Shown piece by piece: positions 12,105 to 21,282 of a stretch of DNA of 55,559 bases. The notes beneath the pieces were generated by a model. It had not been told where the DNA came from and made no database searches. It worked only from the letters and a program-made list of their open reading frames with translations. The translations under genes and the position numbers were made by a program. The first letter of the stretch is position 1, and each line of letters starts with the position of its first letter. Source of the stretch: Clostridiaceae bacterium (GTDB lineage: Bacteria; Bacillota_A; Clostridia; Clostridiales; Clostridiaceae); contig JAQSXU010000014.1 of NCBI GenBank assembly GCA_029256485.1, positions 1-55,559 on the forward strand. Direction: 5' to 3'.

Positions 12105-13292
12105 CTATTTGAACATATTCATGAAAAAGGTTATGGCAAAAGCATTGAAAAAATCTATGAATAGAGAGCCCACAAGCGGTACAGCAAAAAACGCTCTCGG
12201 TGCTTTTTTATTGTATTTTTCTGTGAGAGTCTCCATATTTGCCATTGCATTTGCCGTTGCTCCAAGCCCAAATCCACAAGTACCAGAGGCCATAATTGCA
12301 GCATCGTAATCTTTGCCCATTACCCTGAATACAACAAAATATGTAAATACTGACATCAATACTACTTGAGCCAACAGTATAACCATAATTGGCAATGCTA
12401 GATCTGCTAATTGCCATAATTTAAGTGACATCAATGCCATAGATAAAAAGAAAGCTAAACAAATGTTTCCTAGCGATTCAATTCCTTCAAGAACTAATTC
12501 TTTATTAGTAAAATCATAAATATTCCTAATAATGGCTGCCGCTAGCATACCTCCGATATAAGGTGGAAATGTCAAACCCATATCTACAAACCATTTTGAA
12601 ATAATTGTACCTATACCCATTGCAATTACAATAATTATAGCTGATTTCAACAATGAATCTGAATCAAGATTTATTAGTTTATCAATAGAAACTTCATCTT
12701 GGCAATCTATTTCACTGTTATCTACAAGCTTATTCTTTTCAATTAGAGCTTTTCCAATAGGTCCACCAGTTAGTGATCCCATCACCAATCCAAAGGTTGC
12801 TGCTGCCATAGCAACTGTGGCAGCTCCTTTTACGCCAGCTTGCTCAAATAAAGGACCAAAAGCACCAGATGTCCCTGGACCACCCACAAGAGGAGTTGAT
12901 CCAGTAGCCAAACCAATGTAAGGATGCAAATTGAATAGCTTAGCTAATCCGATTCCTAATACATTTTGTCCAATAACCAGAACCATACTCACAAGAAGGA
13001 AGATGAATGTCTGTATACCGCCTTTTTTCAATAATTTAAGACTTGCAGTGAAACCAATTGTGGTAAAGAATCCTATTAAGAATACATTTTTTAAGGTTTC
13101 ATCAAATTCAAATGTAAAAGCCTTACAGGTAAAACCTAATAATGAAATTACAGAAAATAGAATACCTCCAATAACCGGTGCAGGAATGCAAAAGTGTTCA
13201 AGCAATTTAATTTTTTTTCTCAATAAATCTCCAATAATTAATACGAATACTGCTAATGCAAGTGTTTGAATTGAATCAAGTTTGAAAACCAT
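12105..13292 (-). CDS. gltS: sodium/glutamate symporter
   Basis: Imports glutamate with sodium across the cytoplasmic membrane. The 395-residue protein has about ten to twelve hydrophobic segments and two internally similar halves with glycine-rich re-entrant loops (ATGSTPLVGGPGTSGAFG and ASGTCGFGLGATANAMA), characteristic of the GltS family. The start is taken at the ATG giving MVFKLDSIQ, preceded by AAAGGAG at 8 bases; a longer frame to 13334 lacks such a site. It points toward ssrA and lies inside the first block bounded by att-like repeats, so it may be acquired cargo. Confidence 0.93.
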   Translation of the reverse strand: MVFKLDSIQTLALAVFVLIIGDLLRKKIKLLEHFCIPAPVIGGILFSVISLLGFTCKAFTFEFDETLKNVFLIGFFTTIGFTASLKLLKKGGIQTFIFLLVSMVLVIGQNVLGIGLAKLFNLHPYIGLATGSTPLVGGPGTSGAFGPLFEQAGVKGAATVAMAAATFGLVMGSLTGGPIGKALIEKNKLVDNSEIDCQDEVSIDKLINLDSDSLLKSAIIIVIAMGIGTIISKWFVDMGLTFPPYIGGMLAAAIIRNIYDFTNKELVLEGIESLGNICLAFFLSMALMSLKLWQLADLALPIMVILLAQVVLMSVFTYFVVFRVMGKDYDAAIMASGTCGFGLGATANAMANMETLTEKYNKKAPRAFFAVPLVGSLFIDFFNAFAITFFMNMFK

Positions 13293-13445
13293 GCTGCAAA
13301 CTCCTTTCAGATTATATGATTTATATGATAACATGTTTCATTTGCTTTGTATATAAATAAAGACTAGCCATTATGTTACCAATTTTTACAATGGGATCAG
13401 GTAAGCAAACTAAAAAATATAGTGAATTAAACATGTTACATTCTA

Positions 13446-13474
13446 TTTACAAATATGTAATAATGTGGTATAAC
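13446..13474 (+). promoter_or_regulatory. sigma-A promoter of the antiterminator leader
   Basis: TTTACA (13446-13451), exactly 17 bases, TATAAC (13469-13474). Transcription would begin near 13481, just ahead of the RAT-like element. Confidence 0.65.
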
Positions 13475-13499
13475 ATAAATATAAACAATGTTTTGCCAT

Positions 13500-13532
13500 G
13501 GCGTGTAACTTCTTTATTAGAAGGCAAGAGCC
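13500..13532 (+). promoter_or_regulatory. RAT-like ribonucleic antiterminator, GlcT type
   Basis: The 33 bases fit the bulged hairpin bound by BglG/GlcT-family antiterminators. GGC at the 5' end pairs with GCC at the 3' end, TTCT pairs with AGAA around a TTATT loop, and the conserved unpaired parts CGTGTAACT and AGGCAAGAG match the ptsG-type RAT pattern as I recall it. Its 3' end overlaps the first bases of the terminator stem at 13529, so the two structures exclude each other, which is the expected design. No antiterminator gene or PTS gene is in the window. The next gene downstream is the GH3 enzyme. Confidence 0.55.
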
Positions 13533-13566
13533 AAAGGAAAGTATTTACTTTCTTTTGGCTTTTATT
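13529..13566 (+). terminator. leader terminator overlapping the RAT
   Basis: AGCCAAAGGAAAG (13529-13541) pairs perfectly with CTTTCTTTTGGCT (13548-13560), followed by TTTATTATTTT. It ends an approximately 85-base leader that starts at the promoter 13446-13474 and stands 200 bases before the GH3 gene. Confidence 0.8.
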
Positions 13567-13765
13567 ATTTTATAGTTTATAAACTATTAACTGGATTTCA
13601 TCATTTTAAAGGATAATACTATTCGTTAAATTACCATATGTTTAAAGAGGTGATAAATATATTTATTTTTATGGAAAAACAATGGGTTCAATCATATTTC
13701 TAATGCTTTATATAAATTTGATATTGAAGCTTTAAAAATTGAAAAAAGTAATTGGAGGGTGAATA

Positions 13766-16216
13766 ATGTTAAACTGGAAAACAAAAAAGAAACTCTTTTC
13801 CGTTATTTTGTCAATGCTAATGCTTTCCTTTAACTATCAGTCAGTATTTGCAGCTACAGATAGAACAAATCAGACAAGTCAGACACCAGAGGGCCAAGCT
13901 GCTGCTATAGTTGCAAATATGACATTGGAGGAAAAAGTTGGACAAATGTTCATGCCTGACTTCAGGACTTGGAATGACAAAGATTTTACAGTATACAATG
14001 ATGAGGTGGGAAATATTATAAAGCAGTACCATCTTGGTGGGGTAATACTATTTGCAAACAATCTTTATACTACGGATGCATCTGTAAGGCTAGTTGATGG
14101 ATTGCAAAATGCAGTTGGAAAATTACAAAATACAGGAGCAAAAATTCCATTAATAGTTAGCACAGATCAAGAAGGCGGTTCAGTAAGAAGGCTTGGTCAG
14201 GGTACAGTTATGCCAGGTAATATGGCTTTGGGCGCTACTAATGATCCGCAAGAAGCTTACAAAGTTGGAAAAGCTATGGGAGAAGAATTAAAAGCTATTG
14301 GTATAAATGAAGATTTTGCACCTGATTTGGATTGCAACATAAATCCTTTTAATCCGGTAATTGGTGTAAGATCATTTGGTGGTGATCCTCAGCTGGTATC
14401 CAAAATGGGAACTGCATTTATAAACGGACTACACGATGCTGGAGTAGGAGCCACTGGCAAGCATTTTCCGGGACATGGAGATACATCAACAGATTCCCAC
14501 CTAGGACTTCCAATTGTAACCCATGACTTAGATACAATGCATAATCTGGATTTAGTACCTTTCCAGACTGCAATAAATAATGGAATAGATATGATAATGA
14601 CAGCGCATGTAGAATTTCCTGCAGTTGATAATTCTACTGCAATATCCATAAAGGATGGCAGCACTATTAACTTACCAGCAACTCTTTCTCATAAAGTATT
14701 AACAGACCTTTTGAGAACTGAGATGGGATTTAAAGGTGTTATTACAACTGATGCTATGAATATGGGGGCAATAACTCAAAACTTTGGACCGGTACAAGCA
14801 TCAATTATGGCTATAAAAGCTGGTACAGATATTTTACTTATGCCTGCATCAGTAACAAGGACAAGTGATATAGGAAATCTTGATCAAGTATTCCAGGGAG
14901 TTATAAATGCAGTAAAGAACGGTGATATTTCTGAATCAAGAATAGATGAGTCTGCTCAAAGGATAATTGCATTAAAAATAAGAAGAGGCATATACAATCC
15001 TTCTGGCAACACTGATACCAGAACAGTCGATGAGAAGGTTTCAGACGCACTTGCTATAGTTGGTTCTGCTAACCACAAAGCAATTGAAACAGAAGCATCA
15101 AACAAAGCTATAACACTAGTAAAAAATGATAATAATGTACTTCCTTTTAACCTGAAAAATAATGATACTGTAGTAATATTTTCTCCATTATCTGATAGAA
15201 CTACTCTTATGGCAAATTCTATGAATGAAGTAATTAATACAAGAAAATTAACCGGCGTTAATATTAAAACATTTACCTATGGTAGTTCATTTACAACAGA
15301 CATGAAAAATGCTATAGATAGTGCCAACTATGTAGTACTGGGGACTTATGGCTTTGACCAAAACAGTACTATACCAGGGGCTAATTACTATACAACATTT
15401 CCACAGAATGTAATTGCCTATAATTCAAACAGTAAAAATGTACCCCTTGTTGCCATTTCAATGGTTAATCCATATGATATTATGTCTATACCAAATGTAG
15501 GCGCTTATATAGCCACATACGGAAGATATGCCAATCAACAAAATTTGATATCTGGTATAAGAGCTATATTCGGATTAATTAATCCAACTGGAAAGCTGCC
15601 TACTGATATACCGGACGGTGTAACTGGATATAATAATAAAACATATTTATACCGGGTTGGCTACGGGCTTAGCTATCCATTTTCAATTAATATGACTGTT
15701 GATAATACCTCGTTACAGAGAAATTTGACAGCTAATATCAATTTAACTGGAACCTTTTTAAATGGTACTCCTGTGGATTTTACAAATGCTACCGTGAGTT
15801 ATACTTCGTCAAATCCAGATGTAGCTTCTGTAGAAAATGGAGTAATAACAGGTAAAAATGTTGGAACTACAGATATTTGCGCTACAGCATCACTTAATGG
15901 TGCAACTGCAGTATCTAATAAGATTACGGTTAACATAAATACAAGTATAGATTCTATAAGAAGATTAATTAATGGTTATATGTCTTCAGGAGAACTATCC
16001 GGTCCATTAGTTCCTCAATTAAATAATAGTCTTAAACAAGCAGAAAAGTTTTATAATGATAAACAATATGATCAAGCTATAAACCATTTGGGAGACTTTA
16101 TAAAGCTTCTTAATAATGAACCTATGAGTAGCCATATATCAGAAAATGCAAAAAATGCCTTGAATTCTGATGCTAACACTCTTATTAATGATTGGTCGAA
16201 GAAAATAGCGAAATAG
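13766..16216 (+). CDS. secreted GH3 beta-N-acetylglucosaminidase with Ig-like and FIMAH domains
   Basis: Likely removes terminal N-acetylglucosamine from peptidoglycan fragments or chitooligosaccharides outside the cell. A signal peptide covers about residues 1-30 (cleavage near VFAATD). The GH3 domain carries the NagZ-type signature KHFPGHGDTSTDSH at 232-245, with the Asp243/His245 acid-base dyad, and the nucleophile Asp329 in TTDAMNMGAI. The second GH3 domain follows to about 640, then a Big2-like domain (about 650-730) and a C-terminal FIMAH-type helical module (about 732-816) with HLGDFIKLL. The same module ends the GH2 enzyme at 38037. AGGGTGA precedes the ATG. The upstream RAT-terminator suggests PTS-linked control. 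It sits in the ssrA-bounded block A. Confidence 0.92.
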   Translation: MLNWKTKKKLFSVILSMLMLSFNYQSVFAATDRTNQTSQTPEGQAAAIVANMTLEEKVGQMFMPDFRTWNDKDFTVYNDEVGNIIKQYHLGGVILFANNLYTTDASVRLVDGLQNAVGKLQNTGAKIPLIVSTDQEGGSVRRLGQGTVMPGNMALGATNDPQEAYKVGKAMGEELKAIGINEDFAPDLDCNINPFNPVIGVRSFGGDPQLVSKMGTAFINGLHDAGVGATGKHFPGHGDTSTDSHLGLPIVTHDLDTMHNLDLVPFQTAINNGIDMIMTAHVEFPAVDNSTAISIKDGSTINLPATLSHKVLTDLLRTEMGFKGVITTDAMNMGAITQNFGPVQASIMAIKAGTDILLMPASVTRTSDIGNLDQVFQGVINAVKNGDISESRIDESAQRIIALKIRRGIYNPSGNTDTRTVDEKVSDALAIVGSANHKAIETEASNKAITLVKNDNNVLPFNLKNNDTVVIFSPLSDRTTLMANSMNEVINTRKLTGVNIKTFTYGSSFTTDMKNAIDSANYVVLGTYGFDQNSTIPGANYYTTFPQNVIAYNSNSKNVPLVAISMVNPYDIMSIPNVGAYIATYGRYANQQNLISGIRAIFGLINPTGKLPTDIPDGVTGYNNKTYLYRVGYGLSYPFSINMTVDNTSLQRNLTANINLTGTFLNGTPVDFTNATVSYTSSNPDVASVENGVITGKNVGTTDICATASLNGATAVSNKITVNINTSIDSIRRLINGYMSSGELSGPLVPQLNNSLKQAEKFYNDKQYDQAINHLGDFIKLLNNEPMSSHISENAKNALNSDANTLINDWSKKIAK

Positions 16217-16270
16217 AAGCCTCTGCTGTACAGCTAATAAAATAGCTGTGCAGCGGCTTCTATTTTATTT
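16216..16270 (+). terminator. terminator after the GH3 gene
   Basis: A long imperfect stem: GAAGCCTCTGCTGTACAGCT (16216-16235) pairs with AGCTGTGCAGCGGCTTC (16244-16260), followed by TATTTTATTT. Confidence 0.85.
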
Positions 16271-16442
16271 GCATAATTATAAGGAAGAATCTTTTCATGT
16301 TAAAAGCAGAATTGCTTTTTTGGACATAATTAGGTGAAAAGAAAAAAATCCAAAATGCATATGATGTGTTAAGTAATGCAGATTCAATTTAGGCTAATTA
16401 TGGGAAACTGATAATTCTGTAGAAAAGCGATTAAATACAAAC

Positions 16443-16500
16443 AAATTTAAGAATATGTATGGTGAACTTTGCCATAAATGATGTGCACTTTTTTCTAAAG
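16443..16500 (+). repeat. degenerate dispersed repeat, copy A
   Basis: About 60 bases align with 21730-21790: an AATT-AAGAAT stretch followed by GG-GAAC-T-T-CCATAA and an ACTTT-TT block. About 28 of the last 40 aligned bases are identical by eye. Both copies sit next to att-like sites. Confidence 0.4.
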
Positions 16501-16516
16501 AAGTTAGACTCGGTTC

Positions 16517-16535
16517 GCCTCAACCAATAAAACCA
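16517..16535 (+). repeat. att-like direct repeat, copy 2 (imperfect)
   Basis: Eighteen of nineteen bases match the end of ssrA at 12023-12041; the only change is C to A inside what was the acceptor stem. It divides the region 12022-21695 into two blocks of about 4.5 and 5.2 kb. Confidence 0.6.
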
Positions 16536-16658
16536 CTTCACTAAGCCGGTAGTTATGATTTTTTGCTTAGCCAGGGTAGAGCTCCACCAACCATGCAAAA
16601 TTATGATATAATAATGAAAAGATTAAATATTCATAAAGGAATTGTATGGGAGTTTAAT

Positions 16659-17330
16659 ATGTACAAAATTCTGATTGTTGAAGATGATATGGTAATCGCA
16701 AAATCAATGAAAAGTAGTTTATGTCAGTGGAATTATGAAACTGAATTTATAATTGATTTCAAGGATGTTATAGCACAATTTGTACAGTTTGATCCACATC
16801 TTGTGCTTTTGGATATATCTTTACCCTTTTTCAATGGGTATCATTGGTGCAGCGAAATTCGAAAAATATCAAGTGTGCCTATAATTTTTATTTCGTCTAT
16901 GTCTGATAATATGAATGTTATTATGGCCGTAAATATGGGCGGTGATGACTTTATTGCAAAGCCTTTCGACTTAAATATTCTTGTGGCAAAGGTTCAGGCA
17001 CTACTGAGAAGAACATATTCTTTTGGAGGGAAAATGGACGTAATAGAGCATAACGGTTTAGTTTTAAACCTTAGTAGTGCAATGCTGGAATATGAAAATA
17101 AAAAAATTGAGCTTTCCAAAAATGAATTTAAGATCCTGCAAATTTTATTTGAGAATATTGGCAAAGCTATCTCTCGAGATGATATTATGACTAGACTTTG
17201 GGAAAGTGACAGCTACATAGATGATAACACTTTAACTGTTAATGTTACTCGTCTGAGAAAAAAACTTGCAGATGCAGGTATTTGTGACTTAGTTAAAACA
17301 AAAAAGGGCATGGGGTATATGGTGGAATAA
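16659..17330 (+). CDS. OmpR/PhoB-family response regulator, BceR type
   Basis: Cytoplasmic DNA-binding regulator activated by phosphorylation. The ATG at 16659 gives MYKILIVEDD and 223 residues; a longer frame from 16563 lacks a ribosome binding site, whereas GGGAG precedes this ATG. The receiver domain (1-115) has the acidic pair Asp9/Asp10, the phosphoacceptor Asp52 in LLDISLP, and the lysine of FIAKPFD. The C-terminal winged helix (about 125-223) ends with TKKGMGYMVE. The kinase gene starts one base after its stop and a BceAB-type transporter follows, so the system probably senses and counters a peptide antibiotic or cell-envelope stress. Confidence 0.92.
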   Translation: MYKILIVEDDMVIAKSMKSSLCQWNYETEFIIDFKDVIAQFVQFDPHLVLLDISLPFFNGYHWCSEIRKISSVPIIFISSMSDNMNVIMAVNMGGDDFIAKPFDLNILVAKVQALLRRTYSFGGKMDVIEHNGLVLNLSSAMLEYENKKIELSKNEFKILQILFENIGKAISRDDIMTRLWESDSYIDDNTLTVNVTRLRKKLADAGICDLVKTKKGMGYMVE

Positions 17331-17331
17331 T

Positions 17332-18345
17332 ATGAAAGAAAAATCTTTTTTAAGGATTTTATTATGGTATATTAAAGATCACAAGAAAACAATAGTAATG
17401 GACAGTGTTTTTCTTTCTATATTTCTTATGGTTTTTTCTTTATATTCTTTGCCCTTTGAGTCAATAGTATATGCATTTTTATTATCAGCCTGTGTAGGAT
17501 CTATATTCATATTTTATGATTTTATTAAGTATTATAAAAAGCATAAAGAGTTATGCATTCTTGAAAAGCAAATCAGCGCTGGCATAGATAAAATGCAATC
17601 AGCTAAAAATTTGATTGAAGCTGATTACCAAAATATTTTAAAAGCACTTAATGAGCAAAGTACGGAGCTGATCTCAAAGATAGATATTAAACATACAGAA
17701 ATGATAGATTACTATACACTTTGGGCACATCAAATTAAAACTCCAATTGCTGCAATGAGATTACTGCTGCAAACCGATCACAGTGAAGAAAATAAGGAAT
17801 TGTTAACACAAACCTTTAGAATCGAGCAATATGTTGAAATGGTGCTGGGCTATTTAAAGATAGATGGTGCATCATCGGATTTACTTCTTCAAAAGTACAG
17901 CTTATTAGATATGGTAAGACAGAGCGTTAGAAAATATGCTTACATGTTTATTAGAAAGAATATAGTACTTGATCTAAAAGAAATGGATTGTACGGTATTA
18001 ACAGATGAAAAGTGGATGGTATTTGTAATTGAACAGATATTATCTAATGCTCTAAAGTATACAAGCAGTGGCAAAATATCAATATATATGGAGGATACTG
18101 AAGAAAAGGTACTGGTAATTAGGGATACAGGAATAGGAATTGCAGAAGAGGATTTGCCAAGAGTATTTGAAAAAGGTTTTACAGGGTATAATGGACGAAT
18201 GGATAAAAAGGCAACTGGAATTGGACTTTATCTTTGCAAAAAGATATTAGATAAACTTTCCCATAAAATAACCATTGAGTCTAAGATTAATGTTGGCACA
18301 AAAGTAAAAATCTATCTTTCTTCTATAAAAACTATAATTGAATAA
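17332..18345 (+). CDS. sensor histidine kinase, BceS type
   Basis: Membrane kinase partner of the preceding response regulator. The 337-residue protein has two transmembrane helices near the N-terminus (about 19-36 and 41-63) with almost no extracellular loop, the intramembrane-sensing layout typical of BceS/GraS kinases that depend on an ABC transporter to detect the drug. The phosphoacceptor histidine lies in WAHQIKTPIAAMR, and the ATPase domain has an N box (EQILSNALKYT), DTGIGI and GIGLYLCKK. Translationally coupled to the regulator, from which it is separated by one base. Confidence 0.92.
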   Translation: MKEKSFLRILLWYIKDHKKTIVMDSVFLSIFLMVFSLYSLPFESIVYAFLLSACVGSIFIFYDFIKYYKKHKELCILEKQISAGIDKMQSAKNLIEADYQNILKALNEQSTELISKIDIKHTEMIDYYTLWAHQIKTPIAAMRLLLQTDHSEENKELLTQTFRIEQYVEMVLGYLKIDGASSDLLLQKYSLLDMVRQSVRKYAYMFIRKNIVLDLKEMDCTVLTDEKWMVFVIEQILSNALKYTSSGKISIYMEDTEEKVLVIRDTGIGIAEEDLPRVFEKGFTGYNGRMDKKATGIGLYLCKKILDKLSHKITIESKINVGTKVKIYLSSIKTIIE

Positions 18346-18386
18346 ACCTTACTTAAATGTAAGGTTAAAAGGAGAAATGTAAGGCA

Positions 18387-18431
18387 ATGTTATGGCTGGG
18401 CATTTCTTTTTTTATTACAATTAGAATATAG
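18387..18431 (+). other. possible 14-residue leader peptide ahead of the ABC transporter
   Basis: ATG at 18387 opens MLWLGISFFITIRI followed by TAG. AAAAGGAG lies upstream at a long spacing of about 12 bases. It is hydrophobic and lies between the kinase and the structured segment before the ATPase gene. Support is weak; it could be chance. Confidence 0.2.
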
Positions 18432-18440
18432 TCAAGCTGA

Positions 18441-18523
18441 TGGGGAGGTAAAAGTCATAAATGGACTATTACGGGTACTGTGACCAAGGACAGTGAGCCG
18501 TTTTAGAGTACCCCGTGTTCCCA
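18441..18523 (+). promoter_or_regulatory. structured leader with alternative hairpins before the ABC transporter
   Basis: TGGGGA (18441-18446) can pair with TTCCCA (18518-18523), and ACGGGTACT (18471-18479) with AGTACCCCGT (18507-18516, one bulged base). A competing hairpin uses ACTGT (18477-18481) with ACAGT (18490-18494), overlapping the larger arm. The structure ends 4 bases before AAGGAGG of the ATPase gene. This fits a cis-acting RNA control element; no known riboswitch class was recognised. Confidence 0.4.
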
Positions 18524-18541
18524 CTAAAAGGAGGAAAAAGA

Positions 18542-19309
18542 ATGAAGTTATTAGAAGTAAATAATTTAAAAAAAATATATACTACAAGATTTGGAGGAAA
18601 TCAAGTTCAAGCACTAACTAATGTAACATTTTCAGTAGAAAAGGGCGAATATGTTGCAATTATGGGAGAGTCCGGTTCAGGAAAAACTACACTGCTTAAT
18701 ATACTGGCATCCTTAGACAAGCCTACTAGTGGTGAGGTTCTGCTTCAGGATAAAAATATTGTAGCAATTAAAGAAAGTGAAATAGTTGCATTTCGCAGAG
18801 ATAACTTAGGGTTTGTATTTCAAGATTTTAACCTTCTTGATACATTCTCTATAAAAGATAACATATTTTTACCCCTTGTTTTATCTAGAAAGTCCTATGA
18901 GGAAATGGAAAAAAGATTAATGCCCATAGCTGGGAAATTAGGTATAAAAGATATATTAGAGAAGTATCCCTATGAAGTATCTGGAGGGCAAAAGCAAAGG
19001 GCGGCAGTTGCCAGAGCTTTGATTACAGCTCCGCAGCTCATTTTAGCAGATGAGCCAACAGGTGCACTTGATTCCAAATCTACAGATCAGCTGTTAAAAT
19101 TATTTTCCGAGATTAATAGGGAAGGCCAGACCATAGTTATGGTTACACATAGTACTAAAGCAGCCAGTCATGCCGGGAGAGTACTTTTTATTAAGGATGG
19201 TGAAGTATTCCACCAGCTTTATAAAGGCTCAATGTCTAATGAAGAGATGTTTGAAAAGATTTCTAATACCCTTACGGTTATTACCACTGGAGGTGGTATA
19301 AATGAATAG
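18542..19309 (+). CDS. BceA-type ABC transporter ATP-binding protein
   Basis: Powers the partner permease that protects against peptide antibiotics and signals to the kinase. The ATG at 18542 follows AAGGAGG at a good spacing and starts MKLLEVNNLKKIY; 255 residues result. A 9-residue longer frame is rejected because it begins before the ribosome binding site. Walker A GESGSGKTT, Q-loop FVFQDFNLLDT, signature VSGGQKQR, Walker B LILADEPTGAL and the H-loop histidine in VTHS are intact. It overlaps the permease gene by 8 bases, so translation is coupled. Confidence 0.95.
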   Translation: MKLLEVNNLKKIYTTRFGGNQVQALTNVTFSVEKGEYVAIMGESGSGKTTLLNILASLDKPTSGEVLLQDKNIVAIKESEIVAFRRDNLGFVFQDFNLLDTFSIKDNIFLPLVLSRKSYEEMEKRLMPIAGKLGIKDILEKYPYEVSGGQKQRAAVARALITAPQLILADEPTGALDSKSTDQLLKLFSEINREGQTIVMVTHSTKAASHAGRVLFIKDGEVFHQLYKGSMSNEEMFEKISNTLTVITTGGGINE

Positions 19310-21245
19310 GCTGTTTTATCCAAGGTTAGCGGCAATAAATATCAAAAACAACAGTAAAACATATTTTCCATTTATTATTACATGTATATGTACCATAGCA
19401 ATGTTTTATATTATGCATGCTCTTTCAATAAATAAGGGATTGGATGGTATGAGTGGTTCTGCAGGCCTGAAAAGTATACTTTTTTTGGGAACAATAGTAA
19501 TAGGAATTTTTTCAGCCATATTTCTTTTTTATACAAACAGTTTTTTGATCAAAAGACGTAAAAAAGAAATTGGACTGTATAATGTGTTAGGACTTGAGAA
19601 AAAACATATTGCAAAAGTGATGTTCTATGAGTGCATTTTTACTTCAGTAATTAGTTTAGCAGCCGGACTTATTGCTGGGATTATACTGAATAAGCTTATG
19701 TTTCTTTTGCTTTTGAAGATTCTTAATTTTAAAGTGGCCTTTGGCTTTTATGTTTCAGTACCATCTGTAATAAAAACCTTAATTCTTTTTATAGGGATTT
19801 TTTTCGTAACCTTGCTGTCAAATTTATTTCAAATTAAAATGTCAAATCCCATAGAACTTTTAAAAGGTACGCAGCACGGAGAAAAAGAACCAAAAACCAA
19901 ATGGATCATAACTCTCATAGGAGTTATAGCCCTTGGTACCGGATATGGAATAGCCTTGAAGGTTAAATCGCCGCTTTCTGCTTTAAATATGTTCTTTATT
20001 GCTGTTATTTTAGTCATGATAGGGACCTATGCCCTTTTTACATCAGGAAGTATTACAGTATTAAAGGCTCTAAAAAAAAATAAAAGGTTTTACTATAACA
20101 CAAGTAATTTCATCTCAGTTTCCGGTATGATGTACAGAATGAAGCAAAATGCTGTGGGACTTGCAAATATTTGTATCTTAAGTACTGCAGTGCTTGTGAT
20201 GGTTTCCACTACTGTTGCTTTATACGTAGGAATGGAAGACGTTATAAGAACCCGATATCCAAGAAATATAGTAATGACTGCTTCACAAGTTACAAACAGT
20301 CAGGCACAAAAGGTAGATGAGATTTTAGAGGCTGAATCAAAAAATAGCAACATAGGTATAAAGAATAAGATTAACTATTGGAATAATAGCTTTCCGGCTG
20401 TTAAAAAAGATGATAAGTTTTCAATAACCAGTAATACAAATATGAGCTCAAAGGTTAATTTGATTACCCTTATTCCTATTTCCGATTATAACAGATTAGA
20501 AGGAAAGAATATTACCCTTGCTGATGATGAAGCAATCCTCTACTCTAAGGTTAAAAATTTAGATAAAAATGGTATTACTATTGAAGATAAAACCTTGAAG
20601 CTCAAACAAGTAATAGATAAACCTATACTAGGATTGAATTATGGAATGGACGATATGGTAGATACTTATGTACTCTTTGTAAATGATATAAATGCCATAG
20701 GAAAAAGTGGAACTAAAGAATATTCAATTGGAGTTGATATTCAAGGTAAGGATAAGGAGATATTAGCACTGTCTAACAAGTTGAAGGATAAATTTAAGGA
20801 AAGCAATATTAAGGTGCACATTGATAGCGCTGCAGGAAGTAAACAAGAATTCTTCATGCTATATGGCGGTCTGTTCTTTTTAGGTATCTTTTTAGGTGCA
20901 TTATTTTTAATGGCAACAGTTTTGATTATTTATTATAAACAAATATCTGAAGGATACGATGATAAGGAACGCTTTGAGATTATGCAAAAAGTAGGAATGA
21001 GTAGACGTGATATAAAGAAAACTATAAGAAGTCAGGTACTAATGGTATTTTTCCTGCCTCTTGCTGCTGCAGTAATCCATATTGCCTTTGCATTCCCAAT
21101 GATTACAAAACTTCTCGCTTTATTTAATTTGAAAAATGTATCTTTATTTATGCTGTCTACTGTAATGACAATACTTGTTTTTGCAGTAATTTATGCAATT
21201 GTATTTTCTCTGACTGCCAGAGCGTATTATAAAATTGTTGAATAA
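19302..21245 (+). CDS. BceB-type ABC transporter permease (FtsX domain)
   Basis: Membrane subunit of a peptide-antibiotic resistance/sensing transporter. The 647-residue protein has the BceB plan: a first transmembrane helix, a three-helix FtsX block (about 60-180), further helices, then a large extracytoplasmic domain (about 320-520) and three last helices (about 525-645) with the RRDIKKTIRSQ coupling segment. GGAGGTGG lies just before the ATG within the end of the ATPase gene. With the preceding three genes it forms a complete BceRSAB-like module located between att-like repeats 2 and 3. Confidence 0.93.
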   Translation: MNRLFYPRLAAINIKNNSKTYFPFIITCICTIAMFYIMHALSINKGLDGMSGSAGLKSILFLGTIVIGIFSAIFLFYTNSFLIKRRKKEIGLYNVLGLEKKHIAKVMFYECIFTSVISLAAGLIAGIILNKLMFLLLLKILNFKVAFGFYVSVPSVIKTLILFIGIFFVTLLSNLFQIKMSNPIELLKGTQHGEKEPKTKWIITLIGVIALGTGYGIALKVKSPLSALNMFFIAVILVMIGTYALFTSGSITVLKALKKNKRFYYNTSNFISVSGMMYRMKQNAVGLANICILSTAVLVMVSTTVALYVGMEDVIRTRYPRNIVMTASQVTNSQAQKVDEILEAESKNSNIGIKNKINYWNNSFPAVKKDDKFSITSNTNMSSKVNLITLIPISDYNRLEGKNITLADDEAILYSKVKNLDKNGITIEDKTLKLKQVIDKPILGLNYGMDDMVDTYVLFVNDINAIGKSGTKEYSIGVDIQGKDKEILALSNKLKDKFKESNIKVHIDSAAGSKQEFFMLYGGLFFLGIFLGALFLMATVLIIYYKQISEGYDDKERFEIMQKVGMSRRDIKKTIRSQVLMVFFLPLAAAVIHIAFAFPMITKLLALFNLKNVSLFMLSTVMTILVFAVIYAIVFSLTARAYYKIVE

Positions 21246-21282
21246 GTGATTTTCATTTTATTTTGCTTACAATATACATTTT

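Larger units (their letters stand above)
16271..16658. other. gene-free stretch with repeat relics and att-like copy 2
   Basis: No credible coding sequence in 388 bases; all short frames are broken. It contains a relic (16443-16500) similar to 21730-21790, the imperfect ssrA 3'-end repeat (16517-16535) and a TATAAT (16607-16612) that may be the -10 of the response-regulator gene, although no good -35 is visible. Confidence 0.6.

Noticed and set aside
13373..13582. Plus-strand 69-codon frame
   Set aside because: It runs across a promoter, the RAT-like element and a terminator stem, and has no ribosome binding site.
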